In this document: positions 10,816 through 23,271 of the stretch, piece after piece
Layout of the letters: each line of letters starts with the position of its first letter
How positions within the stretch are numbered: the first letter of the stretch is position 1
NCBI GenBank assembly: GCA_038373885.1
Contig: JAWZYV010013550.1
Span: forward strand, 124,001-188,000
DNA from: Cheiracanthium punctorium
Taxonomy: Eukaryota > Arthropoda > Arachnida > Araneae > Cheiracanthiidae
Length of the DNA stretch: 64,000 nucleotides
Reading direction: 5' to 3'
Made by a program: the position numbers and the translations under genes
The notes under the pieces: model-generated
The model's database searches: none
The model's input: the letters and a program-made list of their open reading frames with translations, nothing else
Told to the model about the DNA's origin: nothing

Positions 10816-11211
10816 GTGTAAAAAGTGTGTGTTTTGTGTGACCCCCCCCAAATTTTTGGGGGGGAGTGTGTGACCACCCCCCCCCCACGGCTATTGTTTT
10901 TGTGAATAATATGTTTATTAATAACAATAATATAAATACAGTTTCAAATATAAACAATCGATAATTGGACTTTACCAACTGTAAGTCAGCGCTCAACATT
11001 TTCCGTTCAGAGCGCGCAATGTGTGTTTACATTCGGCATGCGTACACTTTCTTAAGAACGAATGTAGCACAAAGAGGAGAATGAAAACCTCTCTGCAGCA
11101 ATTAGAGTATAGGATGTTACTATTTTTGTCTCTTGCTACCCTGCGCTGAATTATCGGTAGCTCTCTCGTCTTTAAAATTCAAAAATCGTCCCAGCTCATC
11201 ATGACGCTATT

Positions 11212-11775
11212 GCCGTGACGTGACTTTGAAATTTCCTTTCAAACACGCCTAAGAAAGTTTCACTTCAAAATACTTTACAGATTATTAAACTAAGGACAGT
11301 AGCTGTCCAAGTATTGTACTTCAAAGTAGTAAAAATTTAGTTCTGACTTGCGTGACGTGACTTGGAAATTTCATTCACAAACGAGGCCTAAGACGTTTCA
11401 CTTCGAAAAATACTTACGATTATTAAAAATAAAGGAAAGTAGCAGTCAAGTATTGTTACTCTCAAAGGTAGTTAAATTTTAGTTTCTGGAATGCCGTGAC
11501 GGTGTGATTTGAAATTTCATTCTCAACGAGCCAAGAAGTTTCACTTCAAAATACTTTACAGATTATTTAAAAATAAAGACAGTAGCGGTCAGTATTGTAC
11601 TCTCAAAGTAGTTTAAATTTTAGTTTCTGGAATGCCGTAGACGTGACCTTGAATTTTCCATTTCTCATCGAGCCTAAAGAAAGTTTCACTTCAAAATACT
11701 TTACAGACTTATTAAAATAAAGACAGTAGCTGTCAAGTATTGTACTCTCAAAAATTAGTTAATTTTCAGGATTTC
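11212..11775. repeat. tandem repeat, about 141-bp unit, four copies
   Basis: Units start at about 11212, 11350, 11493 and 11634, each with a GCCGTGACGTGAC-like motif. Each runs through CACTTCAAAATACTTTACAG, ATTATTAAAATAAAGACAGT and GTCAAGTATTGTACTCTCAA. Differences between units are mostly single-base gains and losses in short runs, which resembles long-read error. Confidence 0.75.
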
Positions 11776-12126
11776 TGAATTGTAACTTTTTCAAATATCT
11801 ACATGATAAAAATAAATTGTGGCATTTAAAGCGTGCAAAAATTGTTTGTTATTAGCTAAAATATTCTAATGATCTCAGATATGTAACTGAATAATTTAAA
11901 ATAAGCATACTGATACATCACCAAAATAATATGTTGATATTTAATAATTATCACAGACTAAATTTGAATAATTGATCCTCCTCCTCCCCCCCCCTCCCCT
12001 CCCCCCCCTCCCCCCCCCCGGTTTTATCAGGCCTTGTCGCTTGTCCCGACAAAATACTTTGTTCGGGCAATTGCCCAGCCCTGGTTTACAAGAGAAAAAA
12101 AAATCACATTCACCTAAACCAGAATA

Positions 12127-12727
12127 CAGTCAAATCTCAGTTAGTAAGTCACTGTGTAAAGACATTGTCGCATAATACACCATCTTTTCAAAAATTCTCA
12201 AACTTTTCTAGTACGTTTTCCAATACACTGTTAACCTCCGCTTATTGCATCGCTATTTTTTTAACCATTCACTTAAGACGGCCTTTTAGAGTACCAAATA
12301 CAAATAACTGACGTTATGTCTTTGGTAAGGTTATCTACCAAAACACTTACTTTTGTTGACAGGGACTCAGCATTTTTCCTTACTCGAAGATTGTTGCCTT
12401 ATCAAAAATTAGGACTTATCTAGGACTCTCATCGTTTTGACTTCCCCCTTTCCGTTGTTGACAGAATAAATAGGACTCGATGTACAGTTAAATTATAAGT
12501 ACTACGTACCATCTTATATCTTCAGTAATTTGTCATCCATTTTATTAAAATTCTTATTCTACTAAATTTATTTAAATTATACTGGCACGTTAATTATATG
12601 ACACTTATAAGAGGAACATTCAGTGTTTCTCTATGCAATTTAATATAAACTCACTTTAGACGGCACTTTAGTAAGTTCATTTTAAGTGGCCTTCGCTTCG
12701 AGAGTGATGTACCAACGAGGTTGACTG
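12127..12727. mobile_element. pogo-like nonautonomous element
   Basis: TA then CAGTCAAATCTCAGTTAG opens it. The other end reads in reverse complement CAGTCAACCTCGTTGG. The CAGTCAAnnTC ends resemble pogo/Tigger termini. No coding sequence is seen. Boundaries are approximate. Confidence 0.4.
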
Positions 12728-13477
12728 CATATGATCAACTAATATCAATAAATTGAAACTACGACCACCTTTGGCATCACTTGCTATATATTTTCTATAA
12801 ATTAGTAGGCTTTATATCATTCTTTTACTTCAATGCGGAATTAAACTTTATACAACTAATTAAAAAATTTTATGAATGTATTGTTGCTTTATTGATTGGT
12901 AATCATTAAATAACAAAAGAAAATTGTTGTTGGAAATCAGTATTATTATGTTCCAATCTCATACTTATTGAGGTATGTTAAAGGCGTAGGCGCATCCATA
13001 GAAGAGGCTAAAGAGTCTGAAGCTTCCTACTTAAAGATAATAAACTTAGAGTGAATTTTGTTTGTTAGAGAAATATTTCTGAATCATTGAATTAAGTTAT
13101 TTAAAGTTGTGTTATCAAATTTTTTCTAAAAAAGCTTCAGTAAAATTATTGGGTGTTAATTTAATTTTCTCGGTTAATGCACAGCAGTGACTCGATTTTT
13201 TAACGTCGTTGAGGGAACAGGGATTCAGGATGCTATATAGCAGAGTGACGTTTGTAACGTGGCTTCTGCACTTTAGACGAGTGATTGGATGTACGAATTA
13301 TCTTAATCATCATAAAACGTTACATATAGTATAACAGAGTTCAACTGAATTTGTGCATTCCCTCATCGCTACAAATAGAATAGATACCGTCTTTCTTATG
13401 TTGAGGGCCGGTCTGGGTCGAATCCGCCAGGGCGTTTCAGAGGTCACCGTCCGGCCCTGAGCAAGTTTTCATTATAC
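12728..13477. other. non-coding DNA with a hAT-like end
   Basis: No gene is seen. A pair of short inverted motifs, GAGGGCCGG at about 13403 and CCGGCCCTGA at about 13451, may be the collapsed ends of a hAT-like element. Confidence 0.25.
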
Positions 13478-13957
13478 CAGGGTTCCCAAACTTTTTTCGC
13501 TGCGGCACTCCTTGTTCAGGCTAAAAACATTTGCGCACACTTCTACAGGCTGAAAATTTTCTTGGTAGGTACCTTTAACGCAATTAGTTTTTCTTTGGTT
13601 ATTAGAAAAGAAACGTTTAGAGCATTTTTCATTACTTCTTTTATGTTGTTTATAGGCTAATAATCAAGAAAGTTCTTCTTGGGAAAGGATACAGAATATT
13701 GACACTCCTCTCCATTTCTGAGAGTTCTGTAAGAGAGAGGCTACTGGACCTGAACTATCTCGAACTTTACTGAAATTTTTTTTTAACCCCACTTGGTCAC
13801 TGGCTTGGCTACATTTTTGGTGAGATACCGGTTCTGGGAAAAAATATTATTTGCTTATAACTTCACTTCCAAAACACTATTCTTGATTATCTTCCAAGGC
13901 CCTCTGGCATATGCTCGCGGCACCCTAGGGTGCTGCGGGCACACAGTTTGGAACCTC
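13478..13957. mobile_element. nonautonomous hAT-like element
   Basis: The left end CAGGGTTCCCAAACTTTTTT and following GCTGCGGCAC are mirrored at the right end as GTGCTGCGGGCACACAGTTT then GGAACCTC. Ends of the form CAGnGTTCCCAAAC with GCGGCAC are common in hAT-derived MITEs of animals. No clean 8-bp target duplication is visible. Confidence 0.5.
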
Positions 13958-14227
13958 TTTCATATTCCAATTGGGCTTCTCTCCAAAATTCTTCATGAAA
14001 TAAAATAGAATATTTTAACTCCTGATTTTATCACATGTTTTTCTCGCGAAAAATAAGTTAGTTTTGACAACAAGGGTCAGAAAGTTGGCTGCTGTGTTTC
14101 AGCACCATTACAAAGATTGATTATTAACGCGACATGATGATGACGTTTCCATATGATTCTGATTCCTTATTATGTGACCTATATCCTCCCTTCAATTTTG
14201 TATACAAAACAATTTAGAAACACCCTG
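13958..14227. mobile_element. mariner-type MITE, right half of a split copy
   Basis: It picks up at TTTCATATTCC, the point in the intact copy (34216-34658) that directly follows the end of 8262-8417. It then follows that copy through ATGAAATAAAATAGAAT to the terminal ACACCCTG, followed by TA. Confidence 0.55.
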
Positions 14228-14500
14228 TATATAATGTTGCACAGAAAACTCTGCTTAGTTTTGGGTTCATGTCACTTCTTAAAGTTCCAGTAAGTAGAAA
14301 GTCTTGTAAAAGTCAACTTGTGAGGATGGAACACGAACGTTATTCGCTTCTAGGAACTTGGTCGAACAATCAGCTGTAAAAAATTCACATGGTCGATTAG
14401 ACAGTACGTTTGCTGTAAACAGACGCTTACTACACAAGCATTCACAAATGCTGTTATTTTCTCTCACAAAATAAACATTCTGCAGGATAAATCAGTGGAA

Positions 14501-14693
14501 ACTTACGAGGGAAATTGTAAGCTGTCCCTGAAGACTGAGCAATGAAGCAATTTAGAAGCACACAGCACTTTAAAGCAAGCCAAAAATACTGCTTCTATAG
14601 CATCGCCACAAAGCTGCAAGCTCTCGCTGACATCTCCTCTCTCAACAAGCAGAAACAACACTGACTAGTCCGGGGCCGCCACCCCTATTTATA
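14501..14693 (-). promoter_or_regulatory. TATA plus initiator module with downstream splice donor
   Basis: On the minus strand TATAAATAG (14693-14685) is followed after the usual distance by an arthropod-type initiator TCAGT (14664-14660), about 31 bases from TATA to the initiator A. About 156 bases downstream CCTCGTAAGT (ending at 14501) is a good splice donor. It could be a first non-coding exon or the start region of a solo LTR. No coding exon was found near it. Confidence 0.4.
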
Positions 14694-14764
14694 ATTTCTG
14701 AATACCATTAACAGAAAAATTGAACTCTCTACAGGGACCCGAAGAAACACGTTTTGATAATTAA

Positions 14765-15240
14765 TAGTTTAAATATTAATGAATGGCAAGGGCTATTTGT
14801 TGATGTTAATGCCGGGAAAACACGACTTAACCAAGCCCATTGGAAAATTCGCTCAAAATACTATCCAAATTTTGGCACCAAAAAATAAGGTCCCCAAAGT
14901 GAGGATTGGGCAAAGGCTAGGATCAATATTTTCTGAGATTTCTAGAAAACACGTTATATTAATCCACTGGGGAGAAATCCAAAAAACTCATAATATTATT
15001 CATGCTCTTGTTAACAGCTTTTGGATGCAAACATTTAACCTATTTGGAGAGCTAGAATCCGACTTTAAATGTTTTTTGGGAACTCTGACAGGCGGGGGTT
15101 ACCCGAAAATTTCTTACAGTATTGGTCTGCCAGCGAATCTTTGTATTTTCTGCCGTTTTGCCACAGGAAATAAGCATGACAAAATTTCTGCCCACTTTGC
15201 TCCAAATATATGTTACCGCTCAAGTCTTGATTAACTCGGA
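14765..15240. repeat. dispersed repeat (relative at 27130-27345, inverted)
   Basis: The stretch around AAGGGCTATTTGTTGATGTT, GCCCATTGGAAAATTCG, TTTTGGCACCAAAAAATAAG and GATTTCTAGAAA recurs inverted at 27130-27345 in the same order. It contains a 151-residue open frame, but the relative does not keep that frame, so I treat it as repeat DNA. Confidence 0.45.
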
Positions 15241-15847
15241 GGGAATGCATTTCAAAGATCTAGCAAGATAAAGTGGCAAAAAAATTTTTGCTTTTTGAAA
15301 AAGTGGTATATGTACGACTATTAGGGGACCAACAACAATCCTCTAATCCCGCACCCTTTAATTGGCAAATTGCCAATAATCCGCCCCTACATTTTACATG
15401 TCAAACATTCATTTTACATTTTAGTTTTTCTAACATAGACTCGAAAGACGAACTGAAACTTGTCACTTTCGTGGAATAAAAGATGGTTCCACTGAAATAT
15501 TAGCCATTATTTATATTAATAACTAGAATAATTATTGTGGAAGTTCCACTATTTGTACTGAATATATGGAAAGGTACTGTTATTAGATTTTCACTTCAGT
15601 GTAATTTTGATTACTCAAGAGAACAATATCTGTTATGGAAGAAACCAAACTGGTTTAAATACAATTAAACTATTTGTCAATAACACACATAATAAATAAA
15701 CTAGTGTCTCCAAGCACAAAAAAAATACATCTCTATTAGTAAGTCTGCTAGACAAAAAATTGTCACTGCAATTTCAAAGTGTTATTAATTAACTAAATCA
15801 TATGCATTTTAAATGAAAAAAAAAAAAAAAAGTTTTTTTACTAGTTT

Positions 15848-16029
15848 AAGAGCCTTCCAGTCTATGGCTTTTTCGGGAGGGATTTTTCCACCACAATTAT
15901 TAGGACGTTTTATTTTCCCATATTAAATTAGTTGGACTTATTTTAAGCATAAATTTGTATGTAAAAATTTAGTGCATGTTTGGGAAATCTCCTGGGAAAA
16001 AAGCCATGTTGGAGACTTGGAAGGCTCTG
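15848..16029. mobile_element. MITE family M1, copy 1
   Basis: Inverted ends: AAGAGCCTTCCAGTCTATGG on the left and CAGAGCCTTCCAAGTCTCCA in reverse complement on the right. The centre (TTGGACTTATTTTAAGCATA) matches the copy at 22055-22216. Target duplication is unclear. Confidence 0.65.
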
Positions 16030-16436
16030 TTAATATAATACAAAAGATGGATTTATATAATATTACAAAATAACTTATTTACGAGGGACCGTTTTGGTGT
16101 TTCAGTTCCTTGGACTAATTAATATGTGCACTGCTTGCCAATATTTTTAGAAAATACACTTTTTTTCCGATGTGAACAATGACCAATAATCTGCAAAAAT
16201 TCAATCAATCCGCACAAACCCTTAGTCCCAACCTGTGCGGATTAGAGGAGTGTTCTTGTAGTTATTTTGTAAACAACCCTACAATTCGGGCACTTGTAAA
16301 ACCCTCATCGTTTTGGAACCATTTTCTACCTACATACAGTAAAAACTCCTAAGTTGACCACCCAGTGGCTCCACGTTGTCATGGTCAAATTATCAAGGGT
16401 AGTATAATACTTAATTTTATCATCTATGTACTCTAC

Positions 16437-17098
16437 AGGATGTCCCAAAAATATGATATTGGGCTTTAATTCGTTATCTCTTAGGGATAAGTGGGCAGTA
16501 TCAATTGAAAAAATGTTCAAAGTAAGGTTGGAACTAACACTCAGTTAAGAAAAAAAAATCTTGTTAATTTTCAAAAAGTTACACCTTTTAAATTTTTATA
16601 TGATCCCCCCATACGAAACAATTCCCAATGAGTAAAATGTGCCCAGTACACTAAGGAGTGATATAAAATTTTGAAACTAGATCTTAAAAAGTGTCAAAGG
16701 TAGGAAGATAAAAAATCGCATGACTTAAAACCACTTTTCGATGGCTCTCGACTGAGAAAAAATCTCGTCGAATGATCAACATTTCAAGGGGTCGTACTGG
16801 AATAAAGAAAATCTTTTTTTTCCCACTCTAGTAATATACGTTTACATTCAAAGTCATGTATAGTCCCTGATCATCTTTCTTTGAAGATATCTCTGCAACT
16901 GCGTATGATGAAAGGCTCAAATTGGCCTCATAAGTGTATAGGGTAAATTTTAGTAATTGGGAGTGATTTTGTATGTCATTCATATAAAAATAATTTTTTC
17001 AAATCAACAAGAAGAATTTTTTTATTCTCCACTGCCTCATTATATATCCAAGTAGATAAGAATTAAAGCCCAATTACCACTTTTTTGGGTCCAATGTG
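16437..17098. mobile_element. mariner-type TIR element (contains copy 2 of 7470-7822)
   Basis: The left end reads TACAGGATGTCCCAAAAATA then ATTGGGCTTTAATTC. The right end in reverse complement reads TACACATTGGACCCAAAAAA then AATTGGGCTTTAATTC. TACAGGnTGTCCCAAAA is typical of irritans-like mariner elements. The central 16610-16975 is the sister of 7470-7822. Confidence 0.5.
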
Positions 17099-17188
17099 TA
17101 GCCCAGTGGGTAAAGCCATGGGACAATGGTAGATGGCTCAAGTGGCGGAACAGTTGTCTTCTGTCTCGCGCGGGCGTTGGTCTTAGAG

Positions 17189-18064
17189 CTGTGGTTACCA
17201 AATTGGGGGGTCGCGCAGACGATATTTGCATGGAAATGAATGGCAAAAACTATCGCACGGTTCTATGCATGAGACACGCTTTCTCCCTTTTCTCTTTGTA
17301 AAGTAAAAATCCTTTTCTCATCAGAGGCGCTTGTATCAAATCTACAAAAACTGACATCGTACAGTGTATAATGGAGTGATTAACCATTTTGAAAACGTGT
17401 GCATAGCAGAAGTATCGGAAATAGAATTACAGTTATTTTAAGGTGAGAAATAATTAACCACCTTGAAGCTTTAAATCTGAAATTTAAGATATATCAGAGC
17501 TCACAAGAGGTGGCTATTAGTGCGAAATCCACATCACAATCTTTAGATGTCACATCTTTCCCTGGATGAAGGGAGCAGGCTGATTTTTGGAATTTGCCCA
17601 AAATGACTCCTCAGCACGTGATTTCTACCAAGAATAAATCTTTAATTCAATTTTGGGTGTGCTATGCATCACTCATATTCGGATATTTCTAAGCTTTCGC
17701 TTCAAATTTTGTGCCGTTTGCATCCACTTACATGCGTGAGTTGAATTTAAAAAACTCTTTGCAGATTAAGACAAAGCCAGTTATAAATTAGATGTTGAAG
17801 ATCGTGTCTGGCTCTTGACATTATTCAGCCAAGGATAACATAAATTGTCAGCCAAATACAACCTCAGTCATCCTAATAATAATATTACGGAAATAAAAAA
17901 GAAAATCAGTTTTATATCCCAGATATATATTTTTTCAATTATTCATTTTTTTTTTTTTTTTTTGTCTTAGTGGTCAAACATGGGAAGTGTGGGGGGGGGG
18001 GGGGACATGAACTTTATGAAAATCTGATAAAGGGCGGTCGCGATTGAAAAGGTTGGGAACACTG
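17189..18064. mobile_element. nonautonomous hAT element
   Basis: The left end is CTGTGGTTACCAAATTGGGG followed by GGTCGCG. The right end in reverse complement is CAGTGTTCCCAACCTTTTCA followed by ATCGCGACCG. The flanks GTCTTAGAG and GTCTAGAG look like an 8-bp target duplication with one indel. A run of 14 G lies at 17991-18004. Confidence 0.55.
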
Positions 18065-18657
18065 GTCTAGAGTTTTAGGCGTTTCTCTCAGATGTAATAT
18101 GAATATGTTCTCAGAGCCCATAAGTTCATATAACAGTGAAAACTGTACATTTTGCATAGGTACGTATGTATTATGTGTTTGTTCTTCACAACATATCTAC
18201 TACTGTACTACCTTACTAATGTACTTACCAAAAAAAAAAAAAAAAAAAAATTTTACTTAAATAAGAACAAATAACGGATGAATGATAACATTAACAAATT
18301 TGTGACCTGATAATAGTCATTAATCTGGCTTTGTCTGGAAGAGTTAAGTTATGGTTTTCGCCACGTGACAGAACAGTATGGCTAAGTACATACTGTACTA
18401 TGTACTTCCGTGTGTATGGGCAGCTCAGTAATAGAAAACAATGTTTAACAATTGTTATAAAGAAGAATACAAAACATTCTCGAAATGGTTATACTTCAAA
18501 GGTTCTAGCACTGCTTATGAGGAAATTCTAAAACCAATTACCTGGCCAAACATACAAGGGTAGAAAAGTGGTCAATATTAAAAGGTTTCACTCAACGCTT
18601 AAGTATTAAGTCACATTCCGTTCTTGGCCAATTAGGTCAATTTCAAGGTTTCACTGT

Positions 18658-21600
18658 GTTACCATTTCCTGAATAAAGTGAAGAATAGATGGGTCAGTTT
18701 AAGTACTTCTGCTGTTGGTGATGCTACAGACGAGTTTTTGAAGTTAAACTTCTTTAGGCGAAACTAGGGAGTAACTCAGATATTTTTCTGACAGAAGTAA
18801 AAGTATATGTCATATACCTCCACGTTACCTGAAAAAGAAGAACCACAGAGTAAAACTACCTTTTTCTGAAAACCCGCTCTGCTGCTTTCGCGACTTCATC
18901 CTGTAAACAAAGTAGCGGAAACCCGTTAGGAAAGAAATGTGCGTATCTTTGAGACATCAATTCTTTATTTTATACATCAATAGTGTTTGAGTACATCCAA
19001 CATAAATTTTAATGTAATCACAACCTCACAGGAGGTTCTCGGAGATCACTTATTTTTAGAATGAATAATATACATTGGTTTTGAAAAGCACAAAGAAACG
19101 TGACTGGCTGCAATAAATCCCCAAACACTAGACAGAACCTGCAGTTTAAAAAACGGTTACCGAATAATAATTCCAACAACCTACAGCAGACGAAATCAAC
19201 GTAGTTTTAAGAAATTTATAAGATAATTTACAATGTATTTTTTAATTGAAGTCAAAATTTGTATTAAGATTGTGTGTGCAAACATCTGTGATTTTGGTAA
19301 TATATATAATAAACATAGGGCATTAAAATTTTGGTCGTTCTTCAATAGATGTACTGCACACTGTAATAAACAAAAAATCTTTCAATTGTAATACTAAAAA
19401 AATTCTTAGCTTGTGAATTAGTTTAAAAATTTGCGAAATGTGATGTGACACTTTGAAAACTTTTCTTCTGCATTTCCATGTTAACAAAATTTTATGGAAG
19501 TTTCATAAGAAGCAAAGTTTTTTCCATTCATTTCTGTGTGTACTGCAGTTTATAAAGAATCATTTTGAATTTTTTGAGTCCCTGGCACAATTAATTTTGT
19601 TTACCAAAACCATGCATCAGGTTTTGTTTCTTTAAACTACAGCCTAGCAAATGTTGCTTTCATAGGAGCACCCACGGAGGGGGCTTGAGGGCTCAAGCCC
19701 CCCTCCCCCCTAGAAGGGGAATGTTAGAATTAAAAAGCATTGAAAATTGTCCCTAATGAATTAAATTTTTCTTTTTAAAAATTGTCTTTAAATTATTTCT
19801 AAAGAACATTTTATAAAGAAAAAAAGTTAGTTTGTACCAAACTAAATCTACTAACCTCCAAACTAAATCCCTAGGTGAGGCAGTGGTTACTTTATCAATT
19901 TATATTGTTAATCTATTAATTATTGTAATGGTTGTACGTAGTCAGAGAATAAATTATAAAGAATGATTTTAATAGTCATGTTTATCATCCCTTAAATTAA
20001 GTGTAATCACCATCTCCATTGACATGTATGAGAATGACTTTAGAGAAATGTTTTGATGCAATACTTTTAATGCTACATACACTTTCAACTATCAAAAACA
20101 GGATCTCTAAGCATGTTATTGAAAATAGGTACCTTTTATGATAATTTGAAAACAAAATGACATTCAAATTTTTTTTTTAAGTTCCTTTTTCATCTGATTA
20201 TGCTGTTGCACTTCAGAAAATTTTGCAGTGTAATTCTGTGTTTGTTACACAGTTAGTTCTTTTAGAAGTTTTCAGAACTCTCAATTGATTTATAAGGATA
20301 ATCAAATGTAGTCTAGCATTTAAAGAGGTATTGTTTAATTTTGTGGGTCTATTGTTCGTGAAACAGGTTTTCTTTTATTTCTGCTTTCAGTCTGGTAATA
20401 CTTAGGTAAAAGAATGTAAATTGTGTAAATGCAAAATATATTGTTGAAATCTTGGCTGAAGTGAAATATATTTATAAAAACACAAATGTTTAATATCAGT
20501 GGGCTATGTATGTAAAGTAATCAACTATGCAATTAATCAAAGAAAGCACAATTAAAAAGTGAGATACTAGAAAAATCTAATTCTAAAGTTAATTAAAATA
20601 TTTCTGTTTCAGGCTTTCCTCCCTTCCAATTATGCCTGATGGTGAGAGGCTCAAATTTGCTAACAGTAGTGTTTTGCTTGCTTAAAAGTAACTAATTATT
20701 TCATACCCATATCACATTAACCAAATGACAACAGTATTTAGCATAATCATCAGAGTTTATTGAGGATGTATGCAGACAAAATTTGTCTTTTTTGTGGCTC
20801 CTTCACAAAATTACATTTGAATAAAGCATCCTTAGGGGGGGGGGGGAATCAAACTGCCCCTTCACAAAAAATATAGTTGAATTAAAATGATCTTCAGTAT
20901 TTTGCACTATATTTTAATTTGTTTCGTAAACTGTTTTAACAAGGAAAACTTTGACAAAAATTCACATAAATTTTCCCAGAAAAGTGTATCATACATTCAG
21001 TTACAATATATATGTCATATATTTATATGCCGTGTTTAAATTTTGTTTAAGGATTTTGCAGCAAATGAAGCTTAAATGATTCAAAATTTTGGATTCTTTC
21101 CTTTAAAATCTTGCAGAAGTTTTTATTTTTTTTTATCATTTCCCTAAAAATCGTATATTCAAATAAAATCTAATCATTTTTCATTTTCGAAAGACAAAAT
21201 GCTTTATTAGAAACATGTTCCATTTTGTGAACCTTTTGAAATTGTACTTTTATTTTTATCCTTTAAGAGTTTAAAATTGTGGACCCAAATGTGCTGATTT
21301 CCCACAAATTTTTTTTTTTTGTTTGTTTATCTATCAATTAGCAGTTTTTTTCCCTCTTGGGGGTGAGGAGCTTTTTGCAAATGTCCATAGGAACTTTAGC
21401 TGCAGTTGTTGCAGGCATACTTGCTATTTTTAATGCAGTTTTTGTCGAATTCATGTCTTTCTCCCATAATGCAGTACATCCAGCAGACTGCATTACACAA
21501 AATTTCCTAAAAAGTCTTCTCATGCACAATATTGTGCTAATTCTGATGGAATTTCTTTCACTGGGGCATTCTTAGAATCAAATGTTTATTTAACCTTTGT

Positions 21601-22054
21601 CATTTAAAGGTTATTCTAGGGAAAATACTAAGTGGATAGGTCTAGTATTAGGAATTGTGCAGGAAAGGGCGGTATGTGTACCAAAGGTGGTAGATGCATG
21701 TTCAAAGTTAACTTTATAGTTTGGAACATACTTTTTAAAGATCTGCAATTAAAAAGAAGTATATATATTTAGGACTCACACTCACCTTTCAGTTATTTAA
21801 AAATTATCTTTCATAAGAACTATTTATTTTTAGGAGTTAATTGTCTCTGAAAAAAAAAAAAAAAAAAAACTTTCAACTTTTTTCTTAAATAATCTTTTCT
21901 TCTCTTCGCAAAATAAAGACTTCCTCAAAAATCACAGCAAATGTGTGTTTTACCAAACTGTTGAATTGATGATTCTTGGTGAGATCTGGCTGTAAGCATA
22001 ATAAAATTTAAAATAAAATACCTGTTTCAAATCATTCAGCCAAAAGCATATGTG
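18658..22054. other. AT-rich non-coding DNA
   Basis: No gene is supported. A perfect 11-bp-arm palindrome GGGGGCTTGAG/CTCAAGCCCCC at 19679-19702 sits in a G+C-rich patch that resembles a transposon end. A G run lies at about 20836-20847. About 19290-19660 shares diffuse similarity with 7040-7440. Confidence 0.4.
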
Positions 22055-22216
22055 CAGAGCTGCCAAGTCTCCGGCTTTTTCCGGAAGATTTCCCACCACA
22101 ATTTTTAGACAGTTTTATTTTGCATTAAATATTTGGACTTATTTTAAGTATAAATTTGTAAGTAAAAATTAGTGGTGGGAAATCTGCCGAATAAAGCCGG
22201 AGACTTGGCAGCTCTG
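22055..22216. mobile_element. MITE family M1, copy 2
   Basis: Inverted ends CAGAGCTGCCAAGTCTCCGG are perfect at both sides over more than 20 bp, in an element of 162 bp. The octamer TATGTGCA occurs at 22049-22056 and at 22217-22224; the left copy overlaps the first two bases of the TIR. The ends and 8-bp repeat suggest hAT. Confidence 0.75.
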
Positions 22217-23271
22217 TATGTGCATTAAATGCTAGTTGTTTGTTTATAGATATATTTACAGCATTTTTAACCATTTTTTCAGGTGTTGTGTGTGAAGACT
22301 GACTGAATAGGTGTGATAAACTAGTTGGAGAGGAATTCCATACTCTGCCATGGTGTCATGACTTATTTCGTAAAGAATATCCATCATGAACATGTTCAAA
22401 CATTAAATATGTAAAAACGTGATTGTGTCATGCTAAAGAGAGAATAATATATATGTAAAAATAAATGACGAACAATAAATAAATTGTTTCAAAAAATTTC
22501 GTTGTTCTTATGCTAATTATTTTCAGGCATTTCTATTAACCTGAGCAAAAGGTACGTCTGATTTTTCTTTTCTTTAAAGCCATTCTTGATTTTTTTTTTT
22601 TTCATAAATTGTCTGGTTTATTTATGCCCAATTCTCTTAGAATTCAGAGTAGGAGTATATTTTAGTTGTTCTTCCTCTGTCGTACAAAATTGCAACTTTA
22701 CTCTTTTTCAAATGTAACGTTTCTATAATCTGTTGTAATTTCTAATTCACAATAACTGTTTTTAATTGAAACATTGTTTTATTTTTACAACGTTAATTAT
22801 TCATCCAGATTTGTTTATTCTAGTAATTAACTTATTAGCCTTTATGAAAAATTTTATACAGCAGCTGAAATAACTGATTAGTATTTAAATTATATTGTTT
22901 ACAAAATTTTGCATTAAGCTTTTTTTTATGTGTAATTTATATAAATTAATTACTTTAGGAGAGGTTAAATTTGCTTTAGGTTAGCATTTTGCTTTATTTT
23001 AAATTTTGTGTAGGTTATACAAGCATTTCTTAAATTAGCCCTACCAAAGAAAAAACAATTTAAGCTTTATTTTTAATAACATGAAAAGCAGGGAACTAGT
23101 GAATTTGAAGGTTATTAATTTCAAACTGAAATTCACAACTAAACATTTATGTTCTAAGAAAGTGTTGTGTGCTTTTTTAGGCTACAAAAATTTTCTCATT
23201 TCTTCGGTAAGCTGTAGTATATCAAAGTAAAGCACACTTAAACAAATTTTTAGTAACTAAATACCAATAGT
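22217..23271. other. AT-rich non-coding DNA
   Basis: No gene or defined repeat is seen. Confidence 0.4.

Larger units (their letters stand above)
16337..18657. mobile_element. pogo-like element with nested insertions
   Basis: The left end after TA is CAGTAAAAACTCCTAAGTTG. The right end in reverse complement is CAGTGAAACCTTGAAATTGA, both followed by a GACC motif. It contains the mariner-type element at 16437-17098 and the hAT element at 17189-18064. No transposase ORF was found. The pairing of ends is inference. Confidence 0.4.

Noticed and set aside
14779..15234. 151-residue open frame as a gene
   Set aside because: No domain is recognisable and the related copy at 27130-27345 does not keep the frame, so it is repeat DNA.
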